NCBI RefSeq assembly: GCF_014203155.1
Contig: NZ_JACHIK010000006.1
Span: 175,462-239,461 of the forward strand
Source: Shinella fusca
GTDB lineage: Bacteria; Pseudomonadota; Alphaproteobacteria; Rhizobiales; Rhizobiaceae
DNA length: 64,000 bases
Direction: 5' to 3'
In this document: in pieces, positions 47,722 through 55,959 of the stretch
Position numbering within the stretch: position 1 is the first letter of the stretch
Layout of the letters: the number at the start of each line of letters is the position of its first letter
Notes under the pieces: model-generated
What the model saw: only the letters and a program-made list of their open reading frames with translations
What the model was told of the DNA's origin: nothing
Database searches by the model: none
Position numbers and translations under genes: made by a program

Positions 47722-47931
47722 TTATGCGGCGCGCAGGTTGTCGGCCGAGCTCTTGCCCGAGCGGCGATCCTGGACGATGTCGTAGCTCACCTTCTGGCCT
47801 TCGGCGAGACTGCCGAGACCGGAGCGTTCGACGGCCGAAATGTGAACGAACACGTCATTCGTGCCGTTGTCGGGCGCGATGAAGCCGAAACCCTTGGTGC
47901 TGTTGAACCACTTGACGGTGCCTGAATTCAT
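47722..47931 (-). CDS. cspA: Cold-shock protein CspA family
   Basis: This 69-residue single cold-shock domain has [23 protein letters not shown] (RNP1: KGFGFI), [13 protein letters not shown] (RNP2: VFVHI) and ends SADNLRAA. It is a cytoplasmic RNA chaperone and anti-terminator. The start follows AAAGGATATC. A gap of about 280 bp upstream without a gene (47932-48210) could provide the long leader common for cold-shock mRNAs. Several Csp paralogues are usual in this family, so this need not be the cold-inducible one. Confidence 0.93.
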   Translation of the reverse strand: MNSGTVKWFNSTKGFGFIAPDNGTNDVFVHISAVERSGLGSLAEGQKVSYDIVQDRRSGKSSADNLRAA

Positions 47932-48210
47932 AACGATATCCTTTCAATCGTTGGAGGAAGCGGCAGGTATTGCCGCGGATAGATCGACGATGAGAGGAAA
48001 TCTGACCGGCTCGCCGAAGCGATAGACAAAGGTCACTAGCAAAGTTCGATACCGGGAAGGTAGGTATTTTTCCCGCATTCTGCAAGGTATTTATTTCACG
48101 GCAGGCCGGAAACGACATTGCCGATATCGATTTAATCGCATCAAAACAGCGGCGTAGCCCGGATTTTATTTTTCGCCCTCGCGGAATGATTGAGGCGCGG
48201 GATCGCCCCT

Positions 48211-49317
48211 TCACTGCCCCGAAAGGCTGATCCAGTAGGCGCCCTCGAAGGGCACGGCGGCAAAGCGGGTGTTGATCTCCTTCATCGTCTCGTCCGGATC
48301 GACATCGGCGAAGATCTCCGGGCGCAGCCAGTGCGCGAAGGCTTCCGCCGCAAGGATGTTGAGCGGCACGGCGTTGAAGAAGTTCCACAGACCATGGACG
48401 CGCCCGTTCTTGACCGCCTTCAGATTGGCGAGGAAAGGGTTTTCCACGGCGCGGGCGAGCGATGCGCGCGCCTCGGCCGGATCGACGCCCGGGCCGACGG
48501 AAAAGCCGCTGTAGATGCCGCCCGGCGAGGCGGTGGCGATATAGACCTCGGGATCGGCCGCGACGATGAATTCCGCGCTGACGGTGCCGCCCTGCGGCGG
48601 CAGGCTCTCGGCGATGTTGCGGCTGCCGGTGATGGCGATGAAGGCGCCGAGCCCGCCGGTGCCGTAGGCGAAGCAGCACCGCTCGGGGTTCGGGAAGGCG
48701 TCCATCACCACCGTGGGGCCGGGCTCGGGATGGGCCGCGACCCGCTCGCGTATCCGCTTCAGGCGCGCCTCGTAGAAATCGGCGAAGGCATCGGCCTCGT
48801 CCTCGCGGTTCAGCACGCGGCCGAGCAGGCGCATGTTGTCCGCCGTGTTCTCCAGCGCGTCGCTGTTGAAATCGACCACCACGACGGGCACGCCGCTTTG
48901 CTCGAGATAGGCGATCGCCTGCTTGCCGAGGTCGGTTTCGGCCTGCCAGTTCGCAAGGATCGCAAGGTCCGCCTTGAGCGACAGGACCGCCTCGAAGGAG
49001 ACGGTGATGCCGTCGCCGATGACCGGGACCTTCGCGATGGCCGGGAACTTCTCGCGGAAGCGCTCGTAGATCGCCGGATTGTCGCCCTTTATGTCGTTCG
49101 CCCATCCCGCGAGCAGGCTGACGGGATCGGGGTGGATGAGCGAGAGCGCCACGAGATTGAAGCCCGAACCGAGCAGCACCGCCTTCGGCTCAGCCGGAAT
49201 GGTGACCTCGCGGCCGACGGCGTCCGTGACGGTCAGCGGATAGCGGATCTCGGCGCGGGCGGGCAGGGCGGCGAATAGGAAGGCGGCGGCGAGGAGGGCG
49301 GCAAAACGCAGGATCAT
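48211..49317 (-). CDS. Iron-complex (siderophore/heme-type) ABC substrate-binding protein
   Basis: This 368-residue periplasmic class III binding protein has signal peptide MILRFAALLAAAFLFAALPARA. VTDAVGREVTIPAEPKAVLLGSGFNLVALSLIHPD, the family start (TDxxGRxVxVP), follows. Later segments are AILANWQAETDLGKQAIAYLEQSGVPVVVVDF and VVMDAFPNPERCCFAYGTGG. It should bind a ferric complex and hand it to an FecCD-type transporter, which is not encoded in this window. ATG49317 overlaps the fhuF stop, so it is the last gene of the iron operon. The CC pair in the mature protein is noted but of unknown meaning. Confidence 0.83.
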   Translation of the reverse strand: MILRFAALLAAAFLFAALPARAEIRYPLTVTDAVGREVTIPAEPKAVLLGSGFNLVALSLIHPDPVSLLAGWANDIKGDNPAIYERFREKFPAIAKVPVIGDGITVSFEAVLSLKADLAILANWQAETDLGKQAIAYLEQSGVPVVVVDFNSDALENTADNMRLLGRVLNREDEADAFADFYEARLKRIRERVAAHPEPGPTVVMDAFPNPERCCFAYGTGGLGAFIAITGSRNIAESLPPQGGTVSAEFIVAADPEVYIATASPGGIYSGFSVGPGVDPAEARASLARAVENPFLANLKAVKNGRVHGLWNFFNAVPLNILAAEAFAHWLRPEIFADVDPDETMKEINTRFAAVPFEGAYWISLSGQ

Positions 49318-50072
49318 TGTTTTCTCAGTTCCGGGAGGGCGCAGAGCTCGCCGCAGCCCGGAATGCCGGGCAGCATGTAGCGCAGGCAGCAGACCTTGCG
49401 GCGACAATGGACGGTGCCTTCCTCCCTCTCGTGGCGCAGGCAGCCGTGGAAGGGATTGCGGCTGCCGTTGCCGAGCAGCGGGCAGTCGAAGAGCGGGCGC
49501 GAGGGCCAGTAGTCGTCGCCGTCCGCCGGCGTGCGGTCCGTCACGTTGAAGGCATAGTCGATATAGACGGCGGCATTGTTCCAGGCGAGCTTCGGCGCGA
49601 TGCCGGACTTTTCCTTGAGGAGGGCGACGGCGCGGGAAAGGTGGCAATCCACCAGCGGCGTCACGACGTTAAGAAGGTCCTCGCCCTCGCTCCAGTCGCC
49701 CTCGTGCGGCAGGCCGAAGGCGCGCGGCAGCCCGTCCTCCCCGAGCGCGATGGTCATCTCATCGAAGGCGACGGGAAGGCGCGTCTCCGCCCGCCGGGCC
49801 ACGACATAGGGAATGGTCAGCGCCGAGAAATAATAGAGCGACCAGAAGGATGCGGCCGCGCGCCGGTCGGCCTTGCCGTGGCTTTCCGCATAGCGGTCCA
49901 GCGTCCTGGAAAACCCGTCCCCCTCCAGGAAGTCCCCAAGCGGCACGGCGCCCTCGAGATCCGCCGAGAGCATCATTTTCTCGCCGCACCAGGCATGCTC
50001 GCCGGAAAAGACCGCCTTCAGGCCCTGCGGCCGGAAAGCGGTCTCACCGTCCCGGGAGGATATCGTCGTCAA
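49314..50072 (-). CDS. fhuF: Siderophore-iron reductase FhuF-like
   Basis: This 252-residue cytoplasmic protein ends in a cysteine cluster CC-x10-C-x3-C (RKVCCLRYMLPGIPGCGELC), the hallmark of FhuF [2Fe-2S] ferric-siderophore reductases (described family spacing CC-x10-C-x2-C). The N-terminal part is the usual variable FhuF domain (SFWSLYYFSALTIPYVVARR). It would release iron from imported hydroxamate-type siderophores. The start appears to be TTG50072, just 4 nt after the stop of the receptor remnant, with an AGG close by. No better ATG exists before residue 33. Iron control is expected from the box at 50201-50219. Confidence 0.8.
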   Translation of the reverse strand: MTTISSRDGETAFRPQGLKAVFSGEHAWCGEKMMLSADLEGAVPLGDFLEGDGFSRTLDRYAESHGKADRRAAASFWSLYYFSALTIPYVVARRAETRLPVAFDEMTIALGEDGLPRAFGLPHEGDWSEGEDLLNVVTPLVDCHLSRAVALLKEKSGIAPKLAWNNAAVYIDYAFNVTDRTPADGDDYWPSRPLFDCPLLGNGSRNPFHGCLRHEREEGTVHCRRKVCCLRYMLPGIPGCGELCALPELRKQ

Positions 50073-50076
50073 GGCC

Positions 50077-50193
50077 TCACCACGTATACTTCAGGGTGCC
50101 GATGACCGTGCGGCGGCGGTCGAATAGGCCGGTCGCGTCGATCTGCGGTTTTAGATCCTCGCGACTTATTCCATCATGTTTATGCTCCCGCAA
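50077..50193 (-). pseudogene. Remnant of a TonB-dependent siderophore receptor (last ~38 codons)
   Basis: On the minus strand an open stretch of about 38 codons, bounded upstream by TAA (50194-50196), ends ...ATGLFDRRRTVIGTLKYTW-stop. A stretch running RRTVIGTLKYTW into a terminal aromatic is the last barrel strand of TonB-dependent siderophore receptors. The rest of the approximately 700-codon gene is missing. A GGGAG-spaced ATG-ATG-GAA-TAA (50177 downward) in another frame looks like the old start fused to the old end by an internal deletion. It directly precedes fhuF, the normal operon partner of such receptors. Confidence 0.65.
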
Positions 50194-50200
50194 TTATATT

Positions 50201-50219
50201 CATGACAATTGTTGTCATG
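50201..50219. promoter_or_regulatory. Iron-responsive (RirA-type) box of the receptor-fhuF operon
   Basis: A perfect 19-bp dyad, CATGACAA (50201-50208), centre TTG, TTGTCATG (50212-50219), contains TGA-N9-TCA, the iron-responsive operator described for RirA in Rhizobium and relatives. It lies about 25 bp upstream of the receptor remnant's start-like ATG and faces fhuF and the SBP gene. Confidence 0.6.
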
Positions 50220-50288
50220 TTTATGCCGTAGTTGCGCCATTGCCACAATGGATTGGGCGACCTGATGCGGCCTCGGCCGTTGCGGTTT

Positions 50289-50311
50289 CGCCGGCAGGTC
50301 GCCTGCCGGCG
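50289..50311. terminator. GC hairpin after uxaA
   Basis: CGCCGGCAGG (50289-50298) and CCTGCCGGCG (50302-50311) form a perfect 10-bp stem with a 3-nt loop, 8 bp downstream of the uxaA stop. No T-run follows on the minus strand, so it is a Rho-assisted or RNA-end structure at best. Confidence 0.45.
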
Positions 50312-50318
50312 GCGGGGG

Positions 50319-51845
50319 TTACATGACGGCGCCGATCTGCCAGGGGACGAACTCGTTGCGGCCGTAGCCGAGCAGCTCGGATTTCGAGGGCTTGCCGGAG
50401 GAAATGGCAAGGATCGCCTCGAAGATCTCGCGGCCCTTCACCTCCAGCGGCACGCCGTCGATGACGTCGCCGCAGTTGATGTCCATGTCGTCGGTCATGC
50501 GGGCGTAGAGCTCGTTGTTGGTGGCGAGCTTGATCGAGGGCACGGGCTTGCAGCCGTAGGCCGAGCCTCGCCCGGTGGTGAAGCAGAGGACGTTCGCGCC
50601 GCCCGCGACCTGGCCCGTTGCCGCCACGGGGTCGTAGCCGGGCGTGTCCATGTAGACGAAGCCCTTGCGGTCGATGCGCTCGGCATAGCGGTAGACGCCG
50701 CGCAGCGTCGAGGTGCCGCCCTTGGCGACGGCGCCGAGCGATTTTTCCAGGATGGTGGTGAGGCCGCCGGCCTTGTTGCCGGGGGAGGGGTTGTTGTTCA
50801 TCTCGCCGCCGTTGCGGCTGGTGTAGTCCTCCCACCAGTGGATGAGGTCGACGATCTTCTGCCCCACCTCGGCGCTCTCGGCGCGGCGGGTGAGCAGGTG
50901 TTCGGCGCCGTAGATCTCCGGCGTTTCGGAGAGGATCGCGGTGCCGCCCTGGCGCACCAGCATGTCGGCGGCAAAGCCGAGTGCCGGGTTGGCGGTCAGC
51001 CCCGAATAGCCGTCCGAACCGCCGCATTGCAGGGCGAGCGTCAGTTCCGAGGCGGAGATGGGCTCGCGCTTCGACCGCGCGGCGAAGGGCAGCATCTCGC
51101 GGATGCGCGCCACGCCCGCCTCGACCGCCTTGCGCGTGCCGCCGATCTCCTGGATCGTCAGCGACTGGAAATGGTCGCCCTCGGCGATGCCGTAGGTGTC
51201 CTTCATGCGCGGGATCTGGAAGACCTCGCAGCCGAGGCCGACGAGGAGCACGGCGGCGAAGTTCGGGTGGCTGGCATAGCCCCATTGCGTGCGCGAGAGC
51301 ACGTCGAAGGCTTCGCCGCGCCCGGCCATGCCGCAGCCCTGTCCGTGCGGCAGCGGAACGATGCCGTCGATGCCCGGATAATCGTCGAGGATGCCGGAGC
51401 GGTTGATCTCGTCGGCGACATAGTCGACGACGGTGGCCGAACAGTTCACCGAGGAGAGGATGCCGATATAGTTGCGCGTGCCGGCGCGCCCGTCGGCGCG
51501 CTTGTAGCCCTCGAAGAAGGCGGGCGTCTCGTCCGTGCGCGGGCCTTCCGGCGGGCGGGCCTCGCTCGCGAAGGCGTAGTCGCGGTCGAAATCCTCGCCC
51601 ATGGTGACGTTCTTCTCGTGCACCCAGTCGCCGGGCTCGATATCGGTGCTGGCAAAGCCGATCACCTGGCCGAACTTGCGGATCGGCTCGCCCGTCGCGA
51701 TGAAGCGGCTCGCCGTCTTGTGGCCGCGCGGCACGCGGGCGCGGGTGACGATCTCGCCCTCCACGGCGCTGCCGGCCGGCAGGTCGGCGATCGCCACGAC
51801 GATATTGTCCTCGGGATTGAGACGCAGCGTCTTCTTCGCGTTCAT
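50319..51845 (-). CDS. uxaA: Altronate dehydratase UxaA
   Basis: This 508-residue UxaA/GarD-family dehydratase has an N-terminal SAF domain (about 1-95: NIVVAIADLPAGSAVEG, KTASRFIATGEPIRKFGQVIGFA). A long C-terminal catalytic domain follows with GRAGTRNYIGILSSVNCSATV, HGQGCGMAG, LGCEVFQIP, LQCGGSDGYSGLTANPALG, NNNPSPGNKAGGLTTILEKSLG and CFTTGRGSAYGCKPVPSIK. It dehydrates D-altronate to 2-keto-3-deoxygluconate. UxaB at the other end of the operon supplies altronate. The residual alternative is galactarate or another aldarate dehydratase of the same family. It is preceded by the Zn-dehydrogenase gene 3 nt upstream. Confidence 0.88.
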   Translation of the reverse strand: MNAKKTLRLNPEDNIVVAIADLPAGSAVEGEIVTRARVPRGHKTASRFIATGEPIRKFGQVIGFASTDIEPGDWVHEKNVTMGEDFDRDYAFASEARPPEGPRTDETPAFFEGYKRADGRAGTRNYIGILSSVNCSATVVDYVADEINRSGILDDYPGIDGIVPLPHGQGCGMAGRGEAFDVLSRTQWGYASHPNFAAVLLVGLGCEVFQIPRMKDTYGIAEGDHFQSLTIQEIGGTRKAVEAGVARIREMLPFAARSKREPISASELTLALQCGGSDGYSGLTANPALGFAADMLVRQGGTAILSETPEIYGAEHLLTRRAESAEVGQKIVDLIHWWEDYTSRNGGEMNNNPSPGNKAGGLTTILEKSLGAVAKGGTSTLRGVYRYAERIDRKGFVYMDTPGYDPVAATGQVAGGANVLCFTTGRGSAYGCKPVPSIKLATNNELYARMTDDMDINCGDVIDGVPLEVKGREIFEAILAISSGKPSKSELLGYGRNEFVPWQIGAVM

Positions 51846-51848
51846 GGC

Positions 51849-52859
51849 TCAGACCTCCAGGATGGCCTTGATCACGCCCGCCTCGGGGCGGGCCCATTCT
51901 ACCAGCAATGCGGCGCCGTCTTCCAGGCGGCCGCGATGGGTGTTGAGTGCGCGGGTCGGCACCTTGCCGGCCTCGATCTGCCGCACCACCTCGGCGAAAT
52001 CGTCGGGCTGGGCGTTGCGGCTCGCAAAAAGCGTCGCCTCGCGCTTGTGGAATTCCGGGTCGGAGAAGGTGATGTCCTGCCGCACGACGGAGAGCAGCAC
52101 ATAGCGCGCGCCGTGGGCGAGGAAGCCGAAGCCGCGCTCGATGGGGCCGGCATTGCCGGTGGCGTCGATCACCACGTCGAAACCGTCGCCGCCGGTGAGG
52201 CGATTCACCTCCGCCTCGGCGGACGCGTCTGCCAGCAGCGTGGCGTCGGCACCGAGCCGGTCGGCGGCGAAGGCGAGGCGGTCGGTGCGCGTGTCCATGA
52301 CGGTGACGTTCGCGCCGCGCGCCTTGGCGAAGATGATCGCCGACATGCCGATGGGACCGGAGCCGGTGACGAGCACGCGGTCGGCGGCAGCGATATTGCC
52401 GCGCTTGACGCCGTGCGCGCCGATGGCGAGGAACTCGATCATCGCGGCGTCTTCCAGCGCGATGTTGCCGGTCGGAACGACATTGCTTTCGGGCACCGAC
52501 ACATAGTCGGCCATGCCGCCGTCGCAATGGACGCCGAGCACGCGGATCGACTGGCAGGCATTGGTGAGGCCCTTGCGGCAGGCGTGGCACTGTCCGCAGG
52601 AAAGATAGGGCACGATATAGACAGGCTCGCCCGCCTTGAGGCGGCTGCCCTCGGGCGCCGCCTCGACCGTGCCGGAGAGCTCGTGGCCCATGACGCGCGG
52701 ATATTCCAGGAAGGGATGCTTGCCGGCGAAGATGTGGAAATCCGTGCCGCAGATGCCGACATGGCGGATGCGCACGAGAACCTCGCCCTCCCCGCGCACG
52801 GGCGCCGGGCGGGAGACGAGGGAGAGGCGGCCGGGTTCTTCGCAGAGGAGCGCTTTCAT
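51849..52859 (-). CDS. Zinc-dependent alcohol dehydrogenase, possible aldonate (L-galactonate) dehydrogenase
   Basis: This 336-residue medium-chain dehydrogenase has catalytic-zinc residues in VGICGTDFHIFAG and MGHELSGTVE, structural-zinc cysteines in LSCGQCHACRKGLTNAC, and NAD site VLVTGSGPIGMSAIIFAKARGANVTVMD. Between a transporter and uxaA, with uxaB in the same operon, it may produce D-tagaturonate from an aldonate such as L-galactonate, the reaction of E. coli LgoD (YjjN). Other acid-sugar oxidations are possible. ATG52859 follows AGGACAG; the longer in-frame extension runs into the intergenic palindromes and is rejected. Confidence 0.8.
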   Translation of the reverse strand: MKALLCEEPGRLSLVSRPAPVRGEGEVLVRIRHVGICGTDFHIFAGKHPFLEYPRVMGHELSGTVEAAPEGSRLKAGEPVYIVPYLSCGQCHACRKGLTNACQSIRVLGVHCDGGMADYVSVPESNVVPTGNIALEDAAMIEFLAIGAHGVKRGNIAAADRVLVTGSGPIGMSAIIFAKARGANVTVMDTRTDRLAFAADRLGADATLLADASAEAEVNRLTGGDGFDVVIDATGNAGPIERGFGFLAHGARYVLLSVVRQDITFSDPEFHKREATLFASRNAQPDDFAEVVRQIEAGKVPTRALNTHRGRLEDGAALLVEWARPEAGVIKAILEV

Positions 52860-52944
52860 GGGGTCCTGTCCTTGGGAGGTATGGGGAGCGGCCGCGTATC
52901 GGCCGCTCCGGTATGGTGTCGATCCGTGTCCCACCCCCTGCGTC

Positions 52945-53013
52945 ATCCTCGGGCTTGACCCGAGGATCCATTCTCCTCGAAGACTGATGGATGGTCGGGT
53001 CAAGCCCGACCAT
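52945..53013. repeat. Rhizobial intergenic mosaic palindrome (RIME-like)
   Basis: Two hairpins: ATCCTCGGG (52945-52953) with CCCGAGGAT (52959-52967), and ATGGTCGGG (52991-52999) with CCCGACCAT (53005-53013). Each has a 5-nt loop, CTTGA and its complement TCAAG. This double palindrome is typical of interspersed elements in rhizobial genomes. It sits inside the uxa operon between SBP and dehydrogenase genes. Confidence 0.65.
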
Positions 53014-53076
53014 GACGAAAGAGAGGTTTCGGGATCGCGTTGGCGGGGCGGCCCGCACAGCCGCCCCGTTCTTTCG

Positions 53077-53868
53077 TCAGGGCTTCGGCATTTCCGCCGG
53101 CAGGTCGACGTTGTTGTACTTCTTGTAGATCGCGTTCAGCTTGCCGTTGGCAAGGTCCGTCTTGACCCAGTCGTTGATGGCCGCCTTCAGGGCGTCCTCG
53201 CCCTTGCGCAGGCCGACCGCGTAGGGGTTGACCTTGAGCACGAACTTGACCTCCAGCGGGTCGTTCGTGCGGCGCTCGTTGACGGCGTTCATGATCTGCG
53301 GGGCGGAGATCATGATGTTGTTCTGGCCGGAGACGAGGGCGGTCACGAGCGTCGCGTCGTCGTCGTAGCGCACGATGTTGGCGTCCTTCGCCTGGGTCGT
53401 GGCTTCCTTGTCGTTGGTGGTGCCGCGGGTGGTGGCGACGTCCTTGCCCTTCAGGTCCTCGACGCTCTTGATGTCGACGTCCTTCGGCGCGGCGGCGATG
53501 ACCTGGATGACGCCGTGCGGATCGGCGAAGTCGATCACCTGCTTGCGCTCCTCGCTGATGGAAAGCGAGGCGACGACGACGTCGGCCTTGTTGGTGAGCA
53601 GGAACGGGATGCGGTTGGGGCTCGTCACCTCGACGATCTCGAGCTTGACGCCGAGATGGTCGGCGAGGAGCTTTGCGCTTTCCACTTCCGAGCCGGTCGG
53701 CTGCATGTTGGCATCCTGCATGCCGAAGGGCGGCGAGCCGAGGTCGATGGCCGCGCGCAGCGTGCCGCGGGCCTTGATGTCGTCGAGCGTGTCGGCGACG
53801 GCGAGTGCCGGGACGGCCGCGAAGACGGCGAGCGCCAGGGCGCTGGTCATCAGGGTTCTGCGTTTCAT
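53077..53868 (-). CDS. ABC substrate-binding protein, polar-amino-acid-type (SBP_bac_3), uronate operon
   Basis: This 263-residue periplasmic protein has signal peptide MKRRTLMTSALALAVFAAVPALA. The family-3 fold follows: LRAAIDLGSPPFGMQDANMQPTGSEVESAKLLADHLGV, then IPFLLTNKADVVVASLSISEERKQVIDFADPH and VEDLKGKDVATTRGTTNDKEA. Members usually bind amino acids or opines. Its embedding between uxaB and uxaA suggests an acid sugar or a uronate/amino-acid conjugate as ligand, which is inference. The start follows AAGGAGGAGATAGAC, the strongest ribosome site of the operon, consistent with high SBP demand. Confidence 0.85.
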   Translation of the reverse strand: MKRRTLMTSALALAVFAAVPALAVADTLDDIKARGTLRAAIDLGSPPFGMQDANMQPTGSEVESAKLLADHLGVKLEIVEVTSPNRIPFLLTNKADVVVASLSISEERKQVIDFADPHGVIQVIAAAPKDVDIKSVEDLKGKDVATTRGTTNDKEATTQAKDANIVRYDDDATLVTALVSGQNNIMISAPQIMNAVNERRTNDPLEVKFVLKVNPYAVGLRKGEDALKAAINDWVKTDLANGKLNAIYKKYNNVDLPAEMPKP

Positions 53869-53899
53869 GTCTATCTCCTCCTTGAGACGTTGCGATGGG

Positions 53900-54611
<712 letters not shown>

Positions 54612-54628
<17 letters not shown>

Positions 54629-55262
54629 TGAGTTTCCTTTCCAGGCTGCGGCTCCAGGCCGAGAGGGGGTAGCAGATGACGAAGTAGAAGGCGGCGACCA
54701 CGATGAAGACCGTGAAGGGTTCGAAGATCGTGTTGTTGACCAGCTTGCCGGCCTGGGCGAGCTCGACGAAGCCGACGACCGAGGCGAGCGAGGTGTTCTT
54801 GACGATCTGCACGAGGAAGCCGACCGTCGGGGCCGTGGCGATGCGCATGGCCTGCGGCAGGATCACCCGCACCATGCGCTGCCAGCGGGTGAGCGCCAGG
54901 CATTCGGCCGCCTCCCACTGGGTCTTCGGCACGGATTCGAGGCACCCGCGCCAGATCTCCGCGAGGAAGGCGGAGGAATAGATGACGAGGCCGAGGCCGG
55001 CCGCGACGATGGCCGGCAGGCTGTCGAAGCCGACGACGGCAAGGCCGAAATAGAAGAGGAAGAGCGTGACGAGCAGCGGCGTGCCCTGCACGATCTGGAT
55101 ATAGGTGCCGGCGCAGCGCCGGACGAACGGGACCGGCGAGATGCGGGCGAGCGCCAGCGCGAAGCCGAGGATGGAACCGCCGACGAAGGCGATGGCCGAA
55201 AGGCCGACGGTCCAGAGCGCGCCGGTGGCGATGAACTCGATATGGACGGGTGTGAGCGACAT
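54612..55262 (-). CDS. ABC importer permease 2 (HisM/GlnP type), uronate operon
   Basis: This 216-residue PAAT permease has about five membrane segments. The EAA-loop signature lies in SAFLAEIWRGCLESVPKTQWEAAECLALTRWQRMVRVILPQAMRIATAPTVG, and YIQIVQGTPLLVTLFLFYFGL holds the family RGTP-like element (here QGTPLL). It forms a heterodimer with the permease at 55276-55959. It overlaps the ATPase gene by 17 nt. Confidence 0.88.
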
Positions 55263-55275
55263 GTCCGGTTCCCCC

Positions 55276-55959
55276 TCAGATGGCCGTGCCGAGCTTGCGC
55301 CGGCGCGGGAAGATGACGAGGGCGAAGAGGGTGAAGGCGAGCCGCACCACGAAGGACAGGATGATGTAGAGCACCCCGGTGACGATATAGGTCTCGAAGG
55401 AGCGGAACGTGTCCGACTGGATGCGGTTGGCGACCGCCGTCAGCTCCTCGGCGGAGATCTGCGAGGTGATCGAGGAGGCGAGCATCAGCAGCACGTACTG
55501 GCTGGTGAGCGCCGGATAGACGCGCTCGATGGCCGGTCGGACGATGACGTGCCAGTAGGTCTGCGTGCGCGTCAGTCCGAGACATTCGGCGGCTTCGAGC
55601 TGCGACTTGTGGATCGATTCGAGGCCGGCGCGCACGATCTCGCAGGTATAGGCCCCGACATTGACGACGAGGGCCGCGACGGCGGCGGTGTTCGCCGTCA
55701 CCTTCAGCCCCAGCGAGGCGAAGCCGAAATAGACGAGGAAGATCTGCACGAGCAGCGGCGTGTTGCGGATCATCTCGACATAGATCGCCACCACCGTCTT
55801 CAGCCAGCGCGGGCCCTCCGCCCGCGCGACGGCGCAGAGCGTGCCGACGACGAAGCCGAAGATCGTTGCGAGCGCCGAGAGCTTCAGCGTGAGCCAGACG
55901 CCCTCCAGGAAGAGCGGCCAGTAGGGCAGGAGGGCGGAGAAATCGAACTGGTAGGTCAT
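55276..55959 (-). CDS. ABC importer permease 1 (HisQ/GlnP type), uronate operon
   Basis: This 227-residue PAAT permease has YVEMIRNTPLLVQIFLVYFGFASLG, the EAA region YTCEIVRAGLESIHKSQLEAAECLGLTRTQTYWHVIVRPAIERVYPALTSQ, and a basic C-terminus FPRRRKLG. Its ATG overlaps the uxaB stop by 4 nt, tying uptake to the first catabolic step. Together with the other permease, the ATPase and the SBP it makes a complete importer. Confidence 0.88.
   Translation of the reverse strand: MTYQFDFSALLPYWPLFLEGVWLTLKLSALATIFGFVVGTLCAVARAEGPRWLKTVVAIYVEMIRNTPLLVQIFLVYFGFASLGLKVTANTAAVAALVVNVGAYTCEIVRAGLESIHKSQLEAAECLGLTRTQTYWHVIVRPAIERVYPALTSQYVLLMLASSITSQISAEELTAVANRIQSDTFRSFETYIVTGVLYIILSFVVRLAFTLFALVIFPRRRKLGTAI

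Noticed and set aside
50232..52958. Plus-strand frame of about 900 codons opposite uxaA and the zinc dehydrogenase
   Set aside because: Both opposite-strand genes have complete catalytic motifs; this frame has none and spans the intergenic palindrome.
52945..53013. CRISPR-like or tandem repeat
   Set aside because: Only two palindromes of different sequence are present, without regular spacers; it fits a rhizobial intergenic mosaic element.
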